Positions 12,061 through 23,639 of a stretch of 64,000 bases of DNA are shown here, piece by piece. The stretch lies in assembly GCA_964017125.1 (NCBI GenBank), contig OZ024907.1, positions 22,079,876-22,143,875 of the forward strand, given 5' to 3'. Below the pieces are notes generated by a model. That model worked only from the letters and a program-made list of their open reading frames with translations, had not been told where the DNA came from and did not search any database. This DNA is from Flabesymbios commensalis. Its lineage: Eukaryota > Annelida > Polychaeta > Terebellida > Flabelligeridae. The position numbers were made by a program, and so were the translations under genes. The first letter of the stretch is position 1. The number at the start of each line of letters is the position of its first letter.

Positions 12061-12380
12061 CATGATGTGCCTAATTTTTTTTTTCTCCCCCTCTTCTACC
12101 TCATAAAATTAGAACTTTTACATTTAAGTCAGATAGCGCCTTGTCAATCTATCTTCCTTTTATTCACCACCAACTTTTAGTCAGGAATTTATTCACATGC
12201 CAATGTCCGATTTTATATTACGTAAACATTTAGGATAAAAAACAATTGATGTTCGAAGTTGTTTTTTAATACGTCTATTGTGCAAGCCAATATTATTGAG
12301 ATAGGCTATTTGGACGTTTTTAATGGGAAAAAACTAAAAAGTGAGATGATGTACCTAACAAAAATTTAGGCACATCATGC
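12061..12380. mobile_element. 320-bp MITE with CATGATGTGCCTAA ends
   Basis: The terminal inverted repeats are CATGATGTGCCTAAATTTTT-like (one base different on the left) and AAAAATTTAGGCACATCATG. It is the same end family as 11372-11570 but with a different interior and length. Confidence 0.75.
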
Positions 12381-13106
12381 AAACACATTTGTTTTTGCCT
12401 GAGCACCTCTTGTAAGCTTTTGTGAATTACAACTGCTTCGCATTGTATGTTATTTGTCACACAATACTTAAAATATTTTTTTGCACAGCCCAGCTATTTT
12501 GTTGAGTTTTGTGAATCAACTATTAAAATTAGGCACATCACTTGAATTTTTATAATTGATTTAAAACTTGTCTGAAAAACCATTATTTGCTTTGTGTCAT
12601 ATGCCACCATATGCATTTTGTCTTCTTCCACATATTCAAACATTTTTTATAAAAAAATAGGAAATTTATTTTAAAACTTTTTTAGCATATTTTTTTTCAC
12701 ATGTTTTCACAATATTACATTTAATACAAACTGTTTTGTATTAAATCCGTTATTAACATGATTAATACTATTACTTTTTCTCTTAAAAAAATATAAATTT
12801 CCTCGTGGATTGATGTAAGTCTGTACTGTAGCTGCTTAACCCTTAAACTGATGAATGAAATAATTAGAGTTGCAACCCACTTTAAGTTGTTTCTTGACGA
12901 CCAATCACAGATCTCATTCCCAATAACAGCGATTTACTCGGCTGATAAAATGTATTAAAAAATAGTCACAATTAGCGGATTGATGATTAACATGAGGTTT
13001 TACAAAAAATCTTTATTTTTCAGAAATGGTTAGAAAAAGTAGGCCTAATGCTCAACTGGAAACAAATGTGACTTTTCAAATAACAGTAAAGATTGGACAT
13101 TGACTT
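12381..13106. other. AT-rich non-coding stretch
   Basis: No gene. A single right-type end of the GTGATGTGCCTAA family is at 12527-12542. Homopolymer A/T runs are frequent. Confidence 0.35.
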
Positions 13107-13375
13107 TTGCGACTTTTTACGACATTTGGACCATTTGGGACATTCAAGACATTCGGAACACTTAGAACATTTGGAAATTTCGGAAATTTGGAACATTTGC
13201 GACCGTTTCCGACCACTTGCGACCAGTTCCAATCATTTCCAATCATCTGCGACGGTTTGTGATCATTTGCGACTATTTGCGACTATTTGCGGCTCGCGAT
13301 CATTTGTGACCATTTGCGACCATTTGCAACTGTTTGCGATCATTTGTGACCGTTTGCGACTTTGTACTTTTGACT
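13107..13375 (+). repeat. degenerate 10-bp minisatellite (GACCATTTGC)
   Basis: About 26 units of roughly 10 bp follow each other without a break. The best-kept units are GCGACCATTT, GCGACTATTT and GCGATCATTTGTGACC; the left half drifts to GGACATTTG and GGAACATTT. The period equals one DNA helical turn. Translation is open by periodicity only and is not taken as a gene. Confidence 0.85.
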
Positions 13376-13547
13376 AACCTTTCTCTCTCCTCTCTCTCCT
13401 CCACTGATATATCATTCATCTCAGCATCTCTCTGTCTGTCACTCCCACACTGAGGCGACGACAACAAAGCGCTATTGGGAATGGCTGCTCTCCATTCTTT
13501 CAATGAATGGGCTATCAACTGACATGTGCATTATTGCACCGGCATTG

Positions 13548-13855
13548 CTCCACATAGTGGATTTACAAAATCCTGAATAATTCCAGATCCACTGTTAGGA
13601 TCACTGAAAAAAGCTACATCAACCAACTTCAATACCTAAGTATCATTGTGCAAGATTTGAAGTCGTTTACTTGTTAACTGAGTGAGAAATAGCGTGGCGA
13701 AAATCAGCAATGGTTGATCCATATAGTGGATCTATGAAATCCGGATTAGATCCAGATCCACTGCTATAGCAACTAATTTCAATAACTAAGGATCATTGTG
13801 CCAAGTTGATTACTTGTAAACTGAGTGAGAAATAGCGTGACCAAATGGGCCATAG
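13548..13855 (+). repeat. tandem pair of a ~165-bp repeat
   Basis: Two diverged units share CATAGTGGAT, CCAGATCCACTG, CAATAACTAAGGATCATTGTG and the ending ACTGAGTGAGAAATAGCGTG. A lone ending at 3517-3540 shows that the family is dispersed. Confidence 0.7.
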
Positions 13856-14524
13856 AATAATACACTGTAATAAGAAGAAAAATAAGTTGCTTTTGAATTA
13901 CAACAATTTTAGACGACTACGTTCAAACTTAATTACAGCGAGAATGGAGGGATAGGGAGATTGCATTGATCATGTTGATAGGAGCAGAATAATTCTAAAA
14001 ATAGCATTCCGATAAAACGAAGAGAATCCAAAACAAACAGAAAAACAACAAAAAGTGGTAATTTTCAGGTCATTTTGATCTAAATTTGTATTTATTACGA
14101 ATGTTGCAATGTTCCAAATAAGCCAAACAGGACTAATTCAGGTCAAGTTTTGTGTAGTCAAGTGTTTAGCTAATATATACATTCAAGTGACTGTTTTAAT
14201 AATAGTTTGTTGTAATTCTACATTTATGCTCCAAGGGTTAATTTTGTGCCCAATTTTAATAATGATGTGCCTAATAATGTATCTTTGTGTGTTTGGTGCA
14301 ATTGTTGAGGCACTGTTAATTAAAATGTCTTTTTTATTCAGGAAATGAGAGGTTTTTCCATTTTTTTATATTGACGCCAATTTTACAATAATAAGACATG
14401 TTAAGAACATGATACACTATGTCTGCAATATAACCACACAAAAAAGTTTTACCGAATTGCAACTCTATAGCTGTGATTTTACTTGCCAACTCTCACGTTA
14501 CCACTTCTGTTAATCTAGTCAAAA
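13856..14524. other. non-coding stretch
   Basis: No gene. A left-type end of the GTGATGTGCCTAA family is at 14263-14276. The open frame 14109-14348 is hydrophobic only because of T-rich sequence. Confidence 0.35.
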
Positions 14525-14639
14525 CATCCCAGCAAACACGGGGCATTCACCTAATGCTGTTTCAATGCTGGGCCAGCGTCAAAGACGGTGTGCCAACATT
14601 GAAACAGCTTTGGGTGAATGCCCCGTGTTTGCTGGGATG
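14525..14639. mobile_element. best-kept palindromic MITE, CCCAGCAAACAC family
   Basis: This 115-bp element is nearly a perfect palindrome. It starts CATCCCAGCAAACACGGGGC and ends GCCCCGTGTTTGCTGGGATG. The inner arms GCTGTTTCAATG and CATTGAAACAGC also pair, leaving a short centre around GGGCCAGCGTCAAAGACGG. Confidence 0.9.
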
Positions 14640-14857
14640 ACATCAAACTATGTATTTCAAAATTATTTGTTGTTTAGTTTTACCACACTGAAATACACCT
14701 TTCTTCATCTGTTATCAACGATACGCCTATTTGTACACTAGTCTATTGGTTCAACTTATTCAATTTAGGGGAAATAATTTGTCGGAAAATAGGGGGTTGC
14801 GCGCCTCCTGCGCCCCTCCCCCCCCCCCCCTGGATCTGTCCCTTGTTCAACACTGTA

Positions 14858-14964
14858 CTATGACGTGTGATGTTGACCCAATGTTGGTTTATTGTTGGCC
14901 AACCGTCTGATATGCTGGCCCAACATTAAACAAACACTGGTTCAATGTCTCGTATTTGCTGGGT
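14858..14964. mobile_element. palindromic MITE, CCCAGCAAACAC family
   Basis: The left arm TGACGTGTGATGTTGACCC and the right arm GTCTCGTATTTGCTGGG are imperfectly complementary, and GCCCAACATTAAACAA lies inside. It starts next to a poly-C run at 14819-14830. Confidence 0.65.
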
Positions 14965-15754
14965 TATCCCTAATTCATCAAAGCAAACCCTGCAAACGAT
15001 ATGGCCTTGTTCATGTGGCGTATAACATAATAAATCACATGCGTAATTGCCGTCTCGAAGTTACGAATACGAATCAGTTTATTTGTTAGGTCATGTACAG
15101 ATCAGTAGTACAATTAATATAAAATGATCACTGCAACCCCGGGACCTAATAACTAGTACAGATACAGAATTCTAATTACATGTGGGTCTATCGAGTGCAC
15201 AAAAAAATAAATAATGTTGATATGTTGAGCTCTGAGGGTCAAATTCCCAGCGGAAGAGACAATAGTGTTGCTACTTCCGATTAATCACGATAATCATATT
15301 ATAATTTTATTTAGTAGCTAATTGTGAATCAATTTTCTAAATAGTTACAAGAAGAACGGTATACAATAAATTATCTTGCAAAGATACTGCATACAAAAAA
15401 TATCGTTAGCAGCCTTACCTTATTAAAAGCTACAGTGTTCTAATAAATTAAAATTAACATAGAATACGATTTATTCTGAGCAATCAGACGGTTGTCGCTT
15501 GTGTTCAAGCAAGCGTCAAGGCGCGACGTCCACCATATAGGGCCCATGGCGATGTTAATGCCTCACCAATACTGCCAGATAAATATCACGGTGTAGGGCG
15601 TTCAACTCACAAGGACCATAGAGGCTATAAGGTCTTATCCAGGTAATCTTAGCTCTTATCCAGGTAATCTTTGTTTGTGGCTTGTGGGCATCTAAACGTG
15701 CAGGCGCGACTTTCACAGTAGGTGTGAATACTCTGTCAGTGATCCAGGAGGCTC
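14965..15754. other. non-coding stretch
   Basis: No gene. There is one short tandem pair of CTTATCCAGGTAATCTT (around 15635-15672). Confidence 0.35.
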
Positions 15755-15940
15755 GAAAAATTGACCTCTGATATCCCGGGTGGTCCGCTTAGCGAGGTTC
15801 GAGACTGGTTTTGGGTGGTCCGCTAAGGATTAATCCTTAAGCATTACGTCAATGGGAAAAACTTTGGGACTGGACAAAAGTGGTCCGGGACGCGAGGTGG
15901 TCCGCTTATTGAGGCGGTCCGGAACCGAGGTTATGCTGTA
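15755..15940. mobile_element. pogo/Tigger-like element end (fragment)
   Basis: It contains repeated GGTGGTCCGCTTA-type words and an internal GGGACTGGACAAAAGTGGTCC, and it ends GAGGCGGTCCGGAACC...CTGTA. The same layout ends the fragment at 18205-18424. A terminal CAGT next to TA is typical of pogo-group Tc1/mariner elements, but the other end is not found here. Confidence 0.45.
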
Positions 15941-16333
15941 CAAATAACAGTCTATATTACATAAAATAATTATTTAGGCCTATGGACAGTCAGATTCACA
16001 TTAAATTCATCAACCAGGGTGAATGAATTTCGCGGATTCCTCAGTCAATTCTGAACCTGTTTCATGACATTTTGCATACACAAATGTGGCTTTAGAATGT
16101 ATTTCAGAAGTTAGACCATTCGAAATGATTGTAATGAAATTCCGAGACTTTTAAGGTATACTATAGAGGCCTACAATATTGTTTTCATTTTAATTTTCAG
16201 GGTAGTCGCCACATGACAAGAGATAGCGCTTGTAAAAACAATGTAGGCCTATTGAGAATTGACTGACAAATCAGCGAAAATAATTCACCACGGTGAATGT
16301 GTAGCCTATAGGGTCTACTGCCGTGCCAAGCCA

Positions 16334-16374
16334 AAATGCAGTATCAGCTCACTTGTATAGTAAGCAGATACTGT
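16334..16374. repeat. GCAGTATCTGCTTACTT hairpin repeat
   Basis: The arms GCAGTATCAGCTCACTT and TAGTAAGCAGATACTGT make an imperfect hairpin. The flank CTACTGCCGTGCCAAGCC is also shared with the copy at 2352-2370, so the repeat is longer than the hairpin. Confidence 0.65.
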
Positions 16375-16385
16375 CTTTTGTCTAT

Positions 16386-16470
16386 TACAGTGAAATCGGA
16401 CCACCCTTGGGACTGACTGAAAGTGGTCCCATTTTGGAATCGGTCCGATTTGTGAAACCAGCTACTTTTA
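16386..16470 (+). mobile_element. pogo/Tigger-like element, left-type end
   Basis: It starts TACAGTGAAATCGGACCACC and continues GGGACTGACTGAAAGTGGTCC. Both blocks occur in reverse at 18205-18424, so the two may be the ends of one ~2-kb non-autonomous element, though no transposase is seen between them. Confidence 0.45.
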
Positions 16471-17817
16471 AATGATAGCTCTTTTCGCTGTTTACTCACC
16501 ATATTAAATGGGAAACAGTATGTATAAGATTCGCTCGCTCAGAGAGTTTGACTGATAATGTTTCAATTAGGCGACTCGCTTTGTATTTAGAAACTTGACA
16601 GAGTCATATATGGACTAATTCCAATGAACCTGGAGTAAAAAACTTTTTTTTCCATTAGATCGTGATTGATGACATGACCTTGTTTGTTTAGAGTGATCAT
16701 ACGCATACGGGAAATCGATCAGCTGTGGTAATTTACAGTCCATTAACTGGATATAATTTATACTTTCTCGCGTAAAAATACATCAGATAATGATTCCGTT
16801 AAATATGCGTAACTAATACAGAAAATCATGACGGAATGTTATGTTTTGCTTCAGTATATGAATTTACATTACAATTTGTAAGCATTTGGGATCGCGAAGG
16901 TGTAATCGCGCTATACAGGTGATATTCCTTCTGTACACTAGGATCTGTCATATATGACAAGTCAAGTTGATAAAAAGCAGCCTAGCGAATTATAATTCTT
17001 GAATTATGATCATGTTATAAATATGATAATCTGTTTGTTTACATCGCTTTTATTAATTGCTCCCTATCCCGGTATCTATTTATACGCTACGCCTATTAAA
17101 CACACATAGACCTTACATATCTTGCGTAATTAAATGATTGTTGCACGCTGAATGTTTTTTTTGTCAGCTGGTCGAAAATCTAAAGCGTCTTTGTTTAACC
17201 TTGTGGTTCCTATCTAGACCAGTAGCCTAATTATTGCTACAACACTTACTGTGCTGATATAACTTCCCATAATTTAACAAATTATTAAATATAAGAAGTT
17301 GACTTAAAATGTGTTGTTTTATCTTGGCAATATAAACTTTCCCACTAAGCTGTCATCTTAAGTTCGCGATCTGAAAATTATTTTGAGCTGTATTAAAGAA
17401 AGACGGTCGTGGGAGTTAAAACACTACACTGTTGAGAATCAACCAACCGAAGAGGCGCTACTCAAGGAAGGGCCATGACATGATGAGGGTGCACATGAGT
17501 TAAAAAACGAATCGAACGAGCAGCGAATTGCCTGTTCTTAGGGTCCGAACATCGAGGATTTTAGCTTATAAATAGTGTGGAAAACGAACCTAAAAATATA
17601 TATCTATTTTTATCTATATTTATATCATTTTTCCCTTATAAAAAATGAATAGCGAAGCCAAAAAAAACATTAAAAAGTGAACTGGGAAGAATCCATAATT
17701 TCCAGGACCCATGTGCATCGTCATGATAAGCGAGAGATTGCAATTTGCGCTGATGACAATGTTTAAATGTTGAACTAACACTGTATGATTTCTCTCACCA
17801 GCGCTAATCCTTTCCGT
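16471..17817. other. non-coding stretch
   Basis: No gene, RNA or clear repeat is recognised. If 16386 and 18424 are the two ends of one element, this is its interior, and it shows no transposase motif in any frame. Confidence 0.35.
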
Positions 17818-18188
17818 GATCCAGTTTGAGCTAACATGGGGTCCAGCCAGCGCTGGCCACTTGTGGATCCAGCCAGCTCGGATTACTCGGTCCTCTTAGA
17901 GAATCCAGCAAACGTTGGTCCCTTGTTGGATTCAATCAGGTCTGGTCGCTTTATTAGGTCCAACCAGGGCTGGGCCACTTAGTGAATTATGCCAGTGCTG
18001 GTCCCTTAGTGGATCCTGCAGTGCTGGTCCCATGGATTAGTGGATTCAGCGACAACTGGTCCTATTAGTAGATCAAGTCACAACGTAACGTTCCTATTAG
18101 TAGAAAGCCACAGCCTATCCCATCAGTGGATCCAGCTACAGCTGGTCCCATTAGTGAATCCAGTCGCAGCTGGTCCCTTAATTGATGC
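17818..18188 (+). repeat. degenerate ~30-bp minisatellite
   Basis: About 12 units built on GTCCCATTAGTGGATCCAGC followed by an AGCTG box follow each other with variable spacing. Examples are CTGGTCCCTTAGTGGATCC and CTGGTCCCATTAGTGAATCC. The last units are the best kept. Confidence 0.8.
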
Positions 18189-18204
18189 ATATAAAACTGT
18201 AAAA

Positions 18205-18424
18205 GTGTGAATTTGTTTTGCTTTCGGGGCTGGTCCGTTTTTCGAATCCTTTTAAAATTTGGGACTGAAAAAGGGTGGTCCATGTCCCGAATCGCGGGTC
18301 GGTTCACTTTCTGAATCGGATAATACATTATGTGAATAGGGAAAAATTTGGGACTGAAAAAAGGTGGTCCGTATTCCGGGATGGTCCGCTTTGTGAGGCG
18401 GTCCGATACAGGGTCTCCACTGTA
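18205..18424. mobile_element. pogo/Tigger-like element, right-type end
   Basis: It has two GGGACTGAAAAA(A)GGTGGTCC blocks and ends GTCCGATACAGGGTCTCCAC then TGTA. The repeated GGTCCG words match 15755-15940. Confidence 0.5.
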
Positions 18425-19309
18425 TATATATTATATATATATGTATAAACAATATATAAATATGTATGAATTATAATTACTGTATTATAATTTCGAAAGG
18501 AGCTTATATATATACATGGTCAACACTTTGACCTCGAATCGACATCAATTTGATGTCTGATGATGGATATCAAATTAATGTCCCTGATTTGACATCAAAT
18601 GAACGTCAAACTTTTGCCTATGTACATTATAAACACATTTTATTGTACGTCTTAGCTTTGTATATTTATCCAATTAGCATTAAGATTAATTACAATGCAA
18701 AAAAAGTTAAAATAATGTTTTACAAAATTTCGATAAAATCTTGACTTCATTTTTTTGGGTATTATCATACCCTCGATTATAATGAACATCGTAATGGTTT
18801 GTCACTTTTTATATTATTATTGCTCTTTTGTGTAAGTATCTTTTTATAGGTCCTTAGGGGCCTACCATCATTGATTAGAAATAGCATTTCAAGACGGTTG
18901 TTATTTAACTCTGACAGTTGCTGAGTTTCTATGGCTGGGCGGTGGTTGGGAGCACAGAACATACATTAGCACCCTTAGCAAAAGGTCGACGCTGAGCAGG
19001 TCTCAGGCCGCAAGTTACACTACACTAAAGTTAATACGAATTACACTTATTTTTAATAATTCAGAAACATTCCATGGTCCGTACTTCTAGGTATCAGGGT
19101 ATGTTACCAACAAAATAAACTAAATTTTTCTATAGACTAACTTATTCTAAATTAATCCAGTTATTAATATGTTAACTTTCTGGGTTTATGAACGTCCTAG
19201 CCTGGGGTCCTAGCCAACATATAATTGTGTTGGAGCCATTCTTTTGGTTAACGTTAATTCACAGATGGTCCCAGACCATCACTTTCCACAGCGTGAATTG
19301 TCACCTACT
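18425..19309. other. non-coding stretch
   Basis: No gene. It has an AT microsatellite at 18423-18480 and short GACATCAA/TTGATGTC inversions at 18541-18600. A lone GATGGTCCCAGACCATCAC word (19264-19282) is a forerunner of the array at 20057-20545. Confidence 0.35.
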
Positions 19310-19579
19310 AGCTAATGATATTTTGCTATATAATTGATCGTGGTTAGATTATGGACGGGCTCTGATCTTAATACCTATATATTAATTATAATATTTTAAT
19401 ATTAACGCGACTATGAATCTAATGGGTATCGTATAGGCTGTATAGTCGGGTCTGTTGGGGGAAATTTAGGGTGGAGTTGTGCACTTTTGACTACAAGCAT
19501 GCAAATTTGCACACTTATAGTTTTGGACCTGCTGAATTTAAATCTGCCAGGAGCCAAAGCCAATTCTCAAAGGGGACGC

Positions 19580-20040
19580 CGTATTTGACAATTCAAATGG
19601 CCGCCACCTCAAAATAATTGGCTAATTACTAGCCAACCTAAGTCACAGAATTACAATTATAAAAAACAAATTCTATGTTCATTTTTACAGAAAGTGATTC
19701 TAAATCAGTTGCCCATTTGGCAGTAGCATTGACTGACATCACTATAATGGAAAATCCAAGATGGCCGCCGCCGAGAAACATTTTTTCATCGCTACATAGC
19801 CGGATGTCATAACATTAGAAATAAAAACTTTTTTCTTTGTTTTTTTTTAAACCCCCGATTTCAAATTTGATTCTAATTCAACAGTAAAATTGATTGTGAC
19901 TCCACATCACTAGAAAATCCAAAACTGCCGCCAGGCAGATTATCCTATTACTAGCCAAACAAAGTCGCATAATTGCTAATAAGACCTTTCTATGTTTTTC
20001 ACTTTCTCGATTTCAAATATGATCCTTATTTATCAGCAAC
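19580..20040. repeat. ~170-bp satellite, about three units
   Basis: Units share AAAATCCAAGATGGCCGCC-like cores, TTACTAGCCAACCTAAGTC-like blocks and CTATGTTTTTCACTTT-like blocks. They are clearly diverged from each other. Confidence 0.6.
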
Positions 20041-20056
20041 CGACTAGTATGGTTTA

Positions 20057-20545
20057 TGTGAGGCATATAAACCATCACGTCCTTCAAAGTTGTTTACATA
20101 TTGTTAAAGTAGAGGCCCTATGAAACGATCTAAGACCATCACGTTTTGCTGTCAATGTAGATGGTCTGAGATCATCACGTCCTGGTAGGCCTATTGCTTA
20201 TAATTAAAATTGTCTTGAGCAATCACATCCCGCCAATGGTTTAACACCATCATGGTCATGCTGGTCTTAGACCATGCATATTTAAATGGTTAGATGGTTT
20301 AAGACAGTCACATCCTAGTTACATAGGCCTACAATTAGATGGTCACATCCTGATTTTATACATTTGGTCATATATCTTGGTCATATACATTTGGTCTAAG
20401 ACTATCACATCTTCGTTATATGCATTTATAGATGTTCTAAGACCGTCACATCCTAATTATATATATTTAGATGGTCTAAGACCATCACATCTTCCTCATA
20501 TGCATTTAGATGGTCTAAGACCGTCACATCTTCCTCATATACAGT
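20057..20545 (-). repeat. ~46-bp minisatellite array, left arm
   Basis: Units read GATGGTCTAAGACCATCACA then TCTTCCTCATATGCATTTA. The right-hand units (20380-20545) are the most regular. Each unit contains a small palindrome TGGTCTAAGACCA. The right arm (22997-23520) carries the same unit reverse-complemented. Confidence 0.85.
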
Positions 20546-20639
20546 TCAGTCAGGTAGCCTAATTGGTAAAATTATCACCAAATTTAGCATAACGCTCTAT
20601 TAGGACCCACTAATTACCATTAGCCTAGGATCCCTCTTG

Positions 20640-22680
20640 AATTTTTCAAAGTGTTGACGTAAAGCATGAAAATCCAAAATGTCTGCCGTTTTGACCAAGG
20701 TCAAAGATTAAATTGATGGTATGATAACTCGTGCTTGTTTTTGTATGCATGGGGGCGTTCAGATTCTTATGAACATAATGGGGGCTCTTGTTCAGCAGAC
20801 AGGACACAGCGTTCTATAGTGGTGTCTTGGTGCCAGTCCAGCGTCCGGGGGCATTGAGTCAGCATTTGGCTCGTTTCTCTTGTTTGCTGGGTGACAGGAT
20901 GGCGAAAAAATAAATATATTTTGAATTTTCATATTGTCATGATTATAATACTACTTCTTTTTTTTAACTCCTATAAATCAATCAAATACTAACCACCTAC
21001 ATGGTAAAAGATTAAATTGATATATAATAGAATATAAGCAGATTCATGATTTTGGTATCTACCATAGGGTGTTCAGGTTTACCCGACTTAATAGTGTGGC
21101 CAGAAATTTTTTCTTGCCATTGCATTGGGGATAAACTTCAAGGTGGCCTTCATTTCTGCTAGGTTAAGCCATAAATTGACATCATTTTCGACAGAATGGA
21201 CGCAAAAGCATAATTTTGGTGTCTACTATAGGGTTTTCAGGAATGCCCGACATAACTGTGTGGTTGGAAAGTACTTTAGATATTGCATTACTGGTAAAAT
21301 CCAAGAAGGCCGCCATTTGTAAAAAACAAAAAATAATAGAATTGTCAACTGAATTGAAGCAGATTCGTGATTTTGGTAACAACAATGTAGGATTTCCATA
21401 TACTGTGAATCTGGTAGTATTCGCGAGGTTTTAATTTTCGCGAGGAGGACAAATTCGCGAATTCTGAATCTCTCTAATATTATTATTATAATAGCACTAC
21501 TGAAGAAAAAGAAAAATTCACGAATTCCAAACTTGGTGAAAAGTCCCCAAATCAGAAATTCGCAAAAAATTTAACACCAGACGTGCAATATACTGTGACT
21601 TGCAAACATGAATTTACCCATTTACCATGTCTTGCGTTCTTTATGCTCACACTGCAATGTCTAGCAATCTAAAAATCATATTATAGCTACCAGAATCATT
21701 CATCTATATCTATTTCAGCAAAAGCTAAATATACCTACATTTCGTTTAGGTCATGACACCGAAGTGGCCATTATGGTTTTGAACATCTCCAAAATTATTT
21801 TCTGATCATGTCGGGCAGTGTACCTAAAAACCCTGTGATAGACTTCAAAATCATCGATTTATCCTGATTCTGGCAAGGTTATACACATTTCTTGCACCGC
21901 CATATCTCTGTGATAGTTAGTTTACTTGTCTTATGGCTGCTATCCCGATTTTTGCTACATTGATCATCTCTAGACTAAAGTTGTTTTAAACGACACCAAC
22001 ATGGTCACATGTCGGGCTACCTATCTGAAACCCCTATGGTAGAAACTAATATATGTAACTTCTAGTTATAGATAGTTTTTACTCTGTCATCACATTCATG
22101 AATATCCTTCTATTCTTTCTAAAATGATAAAAAAATAGTTTGACACGAATTTTGTTTGACCTTGCCAAATGGCGGCCATCTTTTTTTTTACCCACAATAA
22201 AATGTTCAAACTACTCTTTGGCCACACAACAATATTTGGAATACCTAGAAAATCAAAGGCGTACACCTAAATCGTGAAGGTCCTTCTGTTTTGTCTAAAA
22301 TTATATGAATATATTGTTCAACCTTGCACCATTGACGGCTATCTTGGATTTTACTCACAATTCAATGACTAAAGTACTTTCGGGTCACTCCCCTATTTCA
22401 GACTTGCTTAGAAACCCTATGGTACACACCAAAATTATATTTGTGCTTCTATTCTGTCAAAAATCATATCAATTTATTGTTTCACCTTGCACAAATGGTG
22501 GCCATCTTGGATTTTACTCACAATGCAATGTCTAAAGTATTTTCTGACTATATTAATATGTCAGGCATAACTAAAGCCTGTATGCTAGATACCAAAATCA
22601 AGAATCTGTGTCTATTCTGGCGAAAATAAAATTTTATTATTTCATCTTGTACAAAAGGCGCCCATCTTGGATTTTGTCAC
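20640..22680. repeat. ~180-bp satellite, about eight or more degenerate units
   Basis: Recurring blocks are GGCGGCCATCTTGGATTTTA, CAATGCAATGTCTAAAGTA, a GTCGGGCATAACT-like block, CCCTATGGTAGATACCAAAA-like blocks and TTCTATTCTGTCAAAAATCA. Order is kept from unit to unit. Open frames such as 22305-22535 follow the repeat and are not genes. Confidence 0.75.
20790..20892. mobile_element. palindromic MITE, CCCAGCAAACAC family (degenerate)
   Basis: It starts CAGCAGACAGGACACAGCG, has GTCCAGCGTCCGGGGGCATTG inside and ends CTCTTGTTTGCTGGG. The arms are imperfect. It lies within the satellite region. Confidence 0.5.
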
Positions 22681-22996
22681 TTTTCGGTGTGTTAAGGTCT
22701 CACCACCCCAAATGCCAGTCCCATTGAAACACATTTGAACTGCCTTAATTCAGCAGGCCGAATTCACCATTTTCCGACCTACTGAAGTTTTAGTGTAACA
22801 TATATCAGGATAAAGCTTGAATTATCCTTGTGCAAAAACTGACCCACTATGGGTATGCTTACCAGACAGATTTTGAGCCTCGCCCCCTATAGTATGTGAA
22901 AGCACATTACAAATTGAGCTAAAATCCGTACCCTCTTTCACAGACCAGATACACATAATTTAAACTCACTCCATCACTGCGAGATATACATCTAAA

Positions 22997-23520
22997 TTAT
23001 ATGACTGAGAAAAATGTGACGGTCTTAGACCATATAAATGTATATGACCAAGATGTAACGGTCTTAGGCCAGCTAAATGTATATGGCCAAGATGTCACGG
23101 TTTTAGACCATCTTAATGTATATGAGGGAGATGTGACCGTTTTAGACCATCTAAACGTATATGACCAAGATGTGACGGTCTTAGACCATGTAGTCTAAAT
23201 GTATACATATAATTAGGATATGACGGTCTCAGATCATCAAAATGTATATGACGTAGATGTGGCGCCAGAGTATCAGTCCATCTAAGTGTATATGACCAAG
23301 ATGTGACGGTCTTAGACCATCCATTGAAATGAATATAGGCCTACTCAGAATATCGTCCCCTTAGAGTTAGAAGGAGCTAAACTGCCACTTTACAAAGTGG
23401 CAGTTTAGCACCTTCTAATTCCAAGGGGACGATATGACGGTCTTAGATTATCTAAATGTACATATGAACAGAGTGTGACGGGCTTAGACCATCCAAATGT
23501 ATCTAATCAGAATGTGACGG
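22997..23520 (+). repeat. ~46-bp minisatellite array, right arm
   Basis: About ten units read GTGACGGTCTTAGACCATCT then AAATGTATATGACCAAGAT. One unit is split by a foldback insertion at 23351-23434. The array is inverted relative to 20057-20545. Confidence 0.87.
23351..23434. repeat. 84-nt hairpin inserted in the array
   Basis: The left arm starts TATCGTCCCCTTAGAGTTAG and the right arm ends CCAAGGGGACGATA. About 38 of 41 positions pair and the loop is only a few bases. It breaks one ~46-bp unit, so it is an insertion, most simply a very short foldback MITE. An expressed hairpin RNA is possible but unsupported. Confidence 0.7.
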
Positions 23521-23639
23521 TCTGGTCAAATATTTTAATTAATATATAGGTAGTGAGATCTGAGGATATGAGCCCGACCATAGTCTAGCGACGATCAATT
23601 ATATAGGCCTTACCGCTATAACAATAATTCAGTAGCTAT

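Larger units (their letters stand above)
19310..23638. mobile_element. large inverted-repeat element with satellite-array arms
   Basis: The outer arms at 19310-19402 and 23528-23638 are reverse complements: TATATAATTGATCGT on the left faces ACGATCAATTATATA on the right, and ACCTATATATTAATTA faces TAATTAATATATAGGT. Just inside, ~46-bp arrays lie in opposite orientation (20057-20545 and 22997-23520). The left side has an extra ~650 bp of another satellite between arm and array. No transposase is seen. This layout fits a foldback-type non-autonomous element. The exact ends and any target duplication are not visible. Confidence 0.6.

Noticed and set aside
14109-14348. 79-codon hydrophobic frame that looks like a membrane protein
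   Set aside because: T-rich sequence gives hydrophobic codons by chance, and it overlaps a MITE end.
22305-22629. Two overlapping frames with repeated HLAQMVAILDFTHN-type peptides
   Set aside because: They are translations of the ~180-bp satellite.
22997-23520. CRISPR-like array of regular repeats
   Set aside because: The whole unit is repeated with no unique spacers, in an animal genome; it is a minisatellite.
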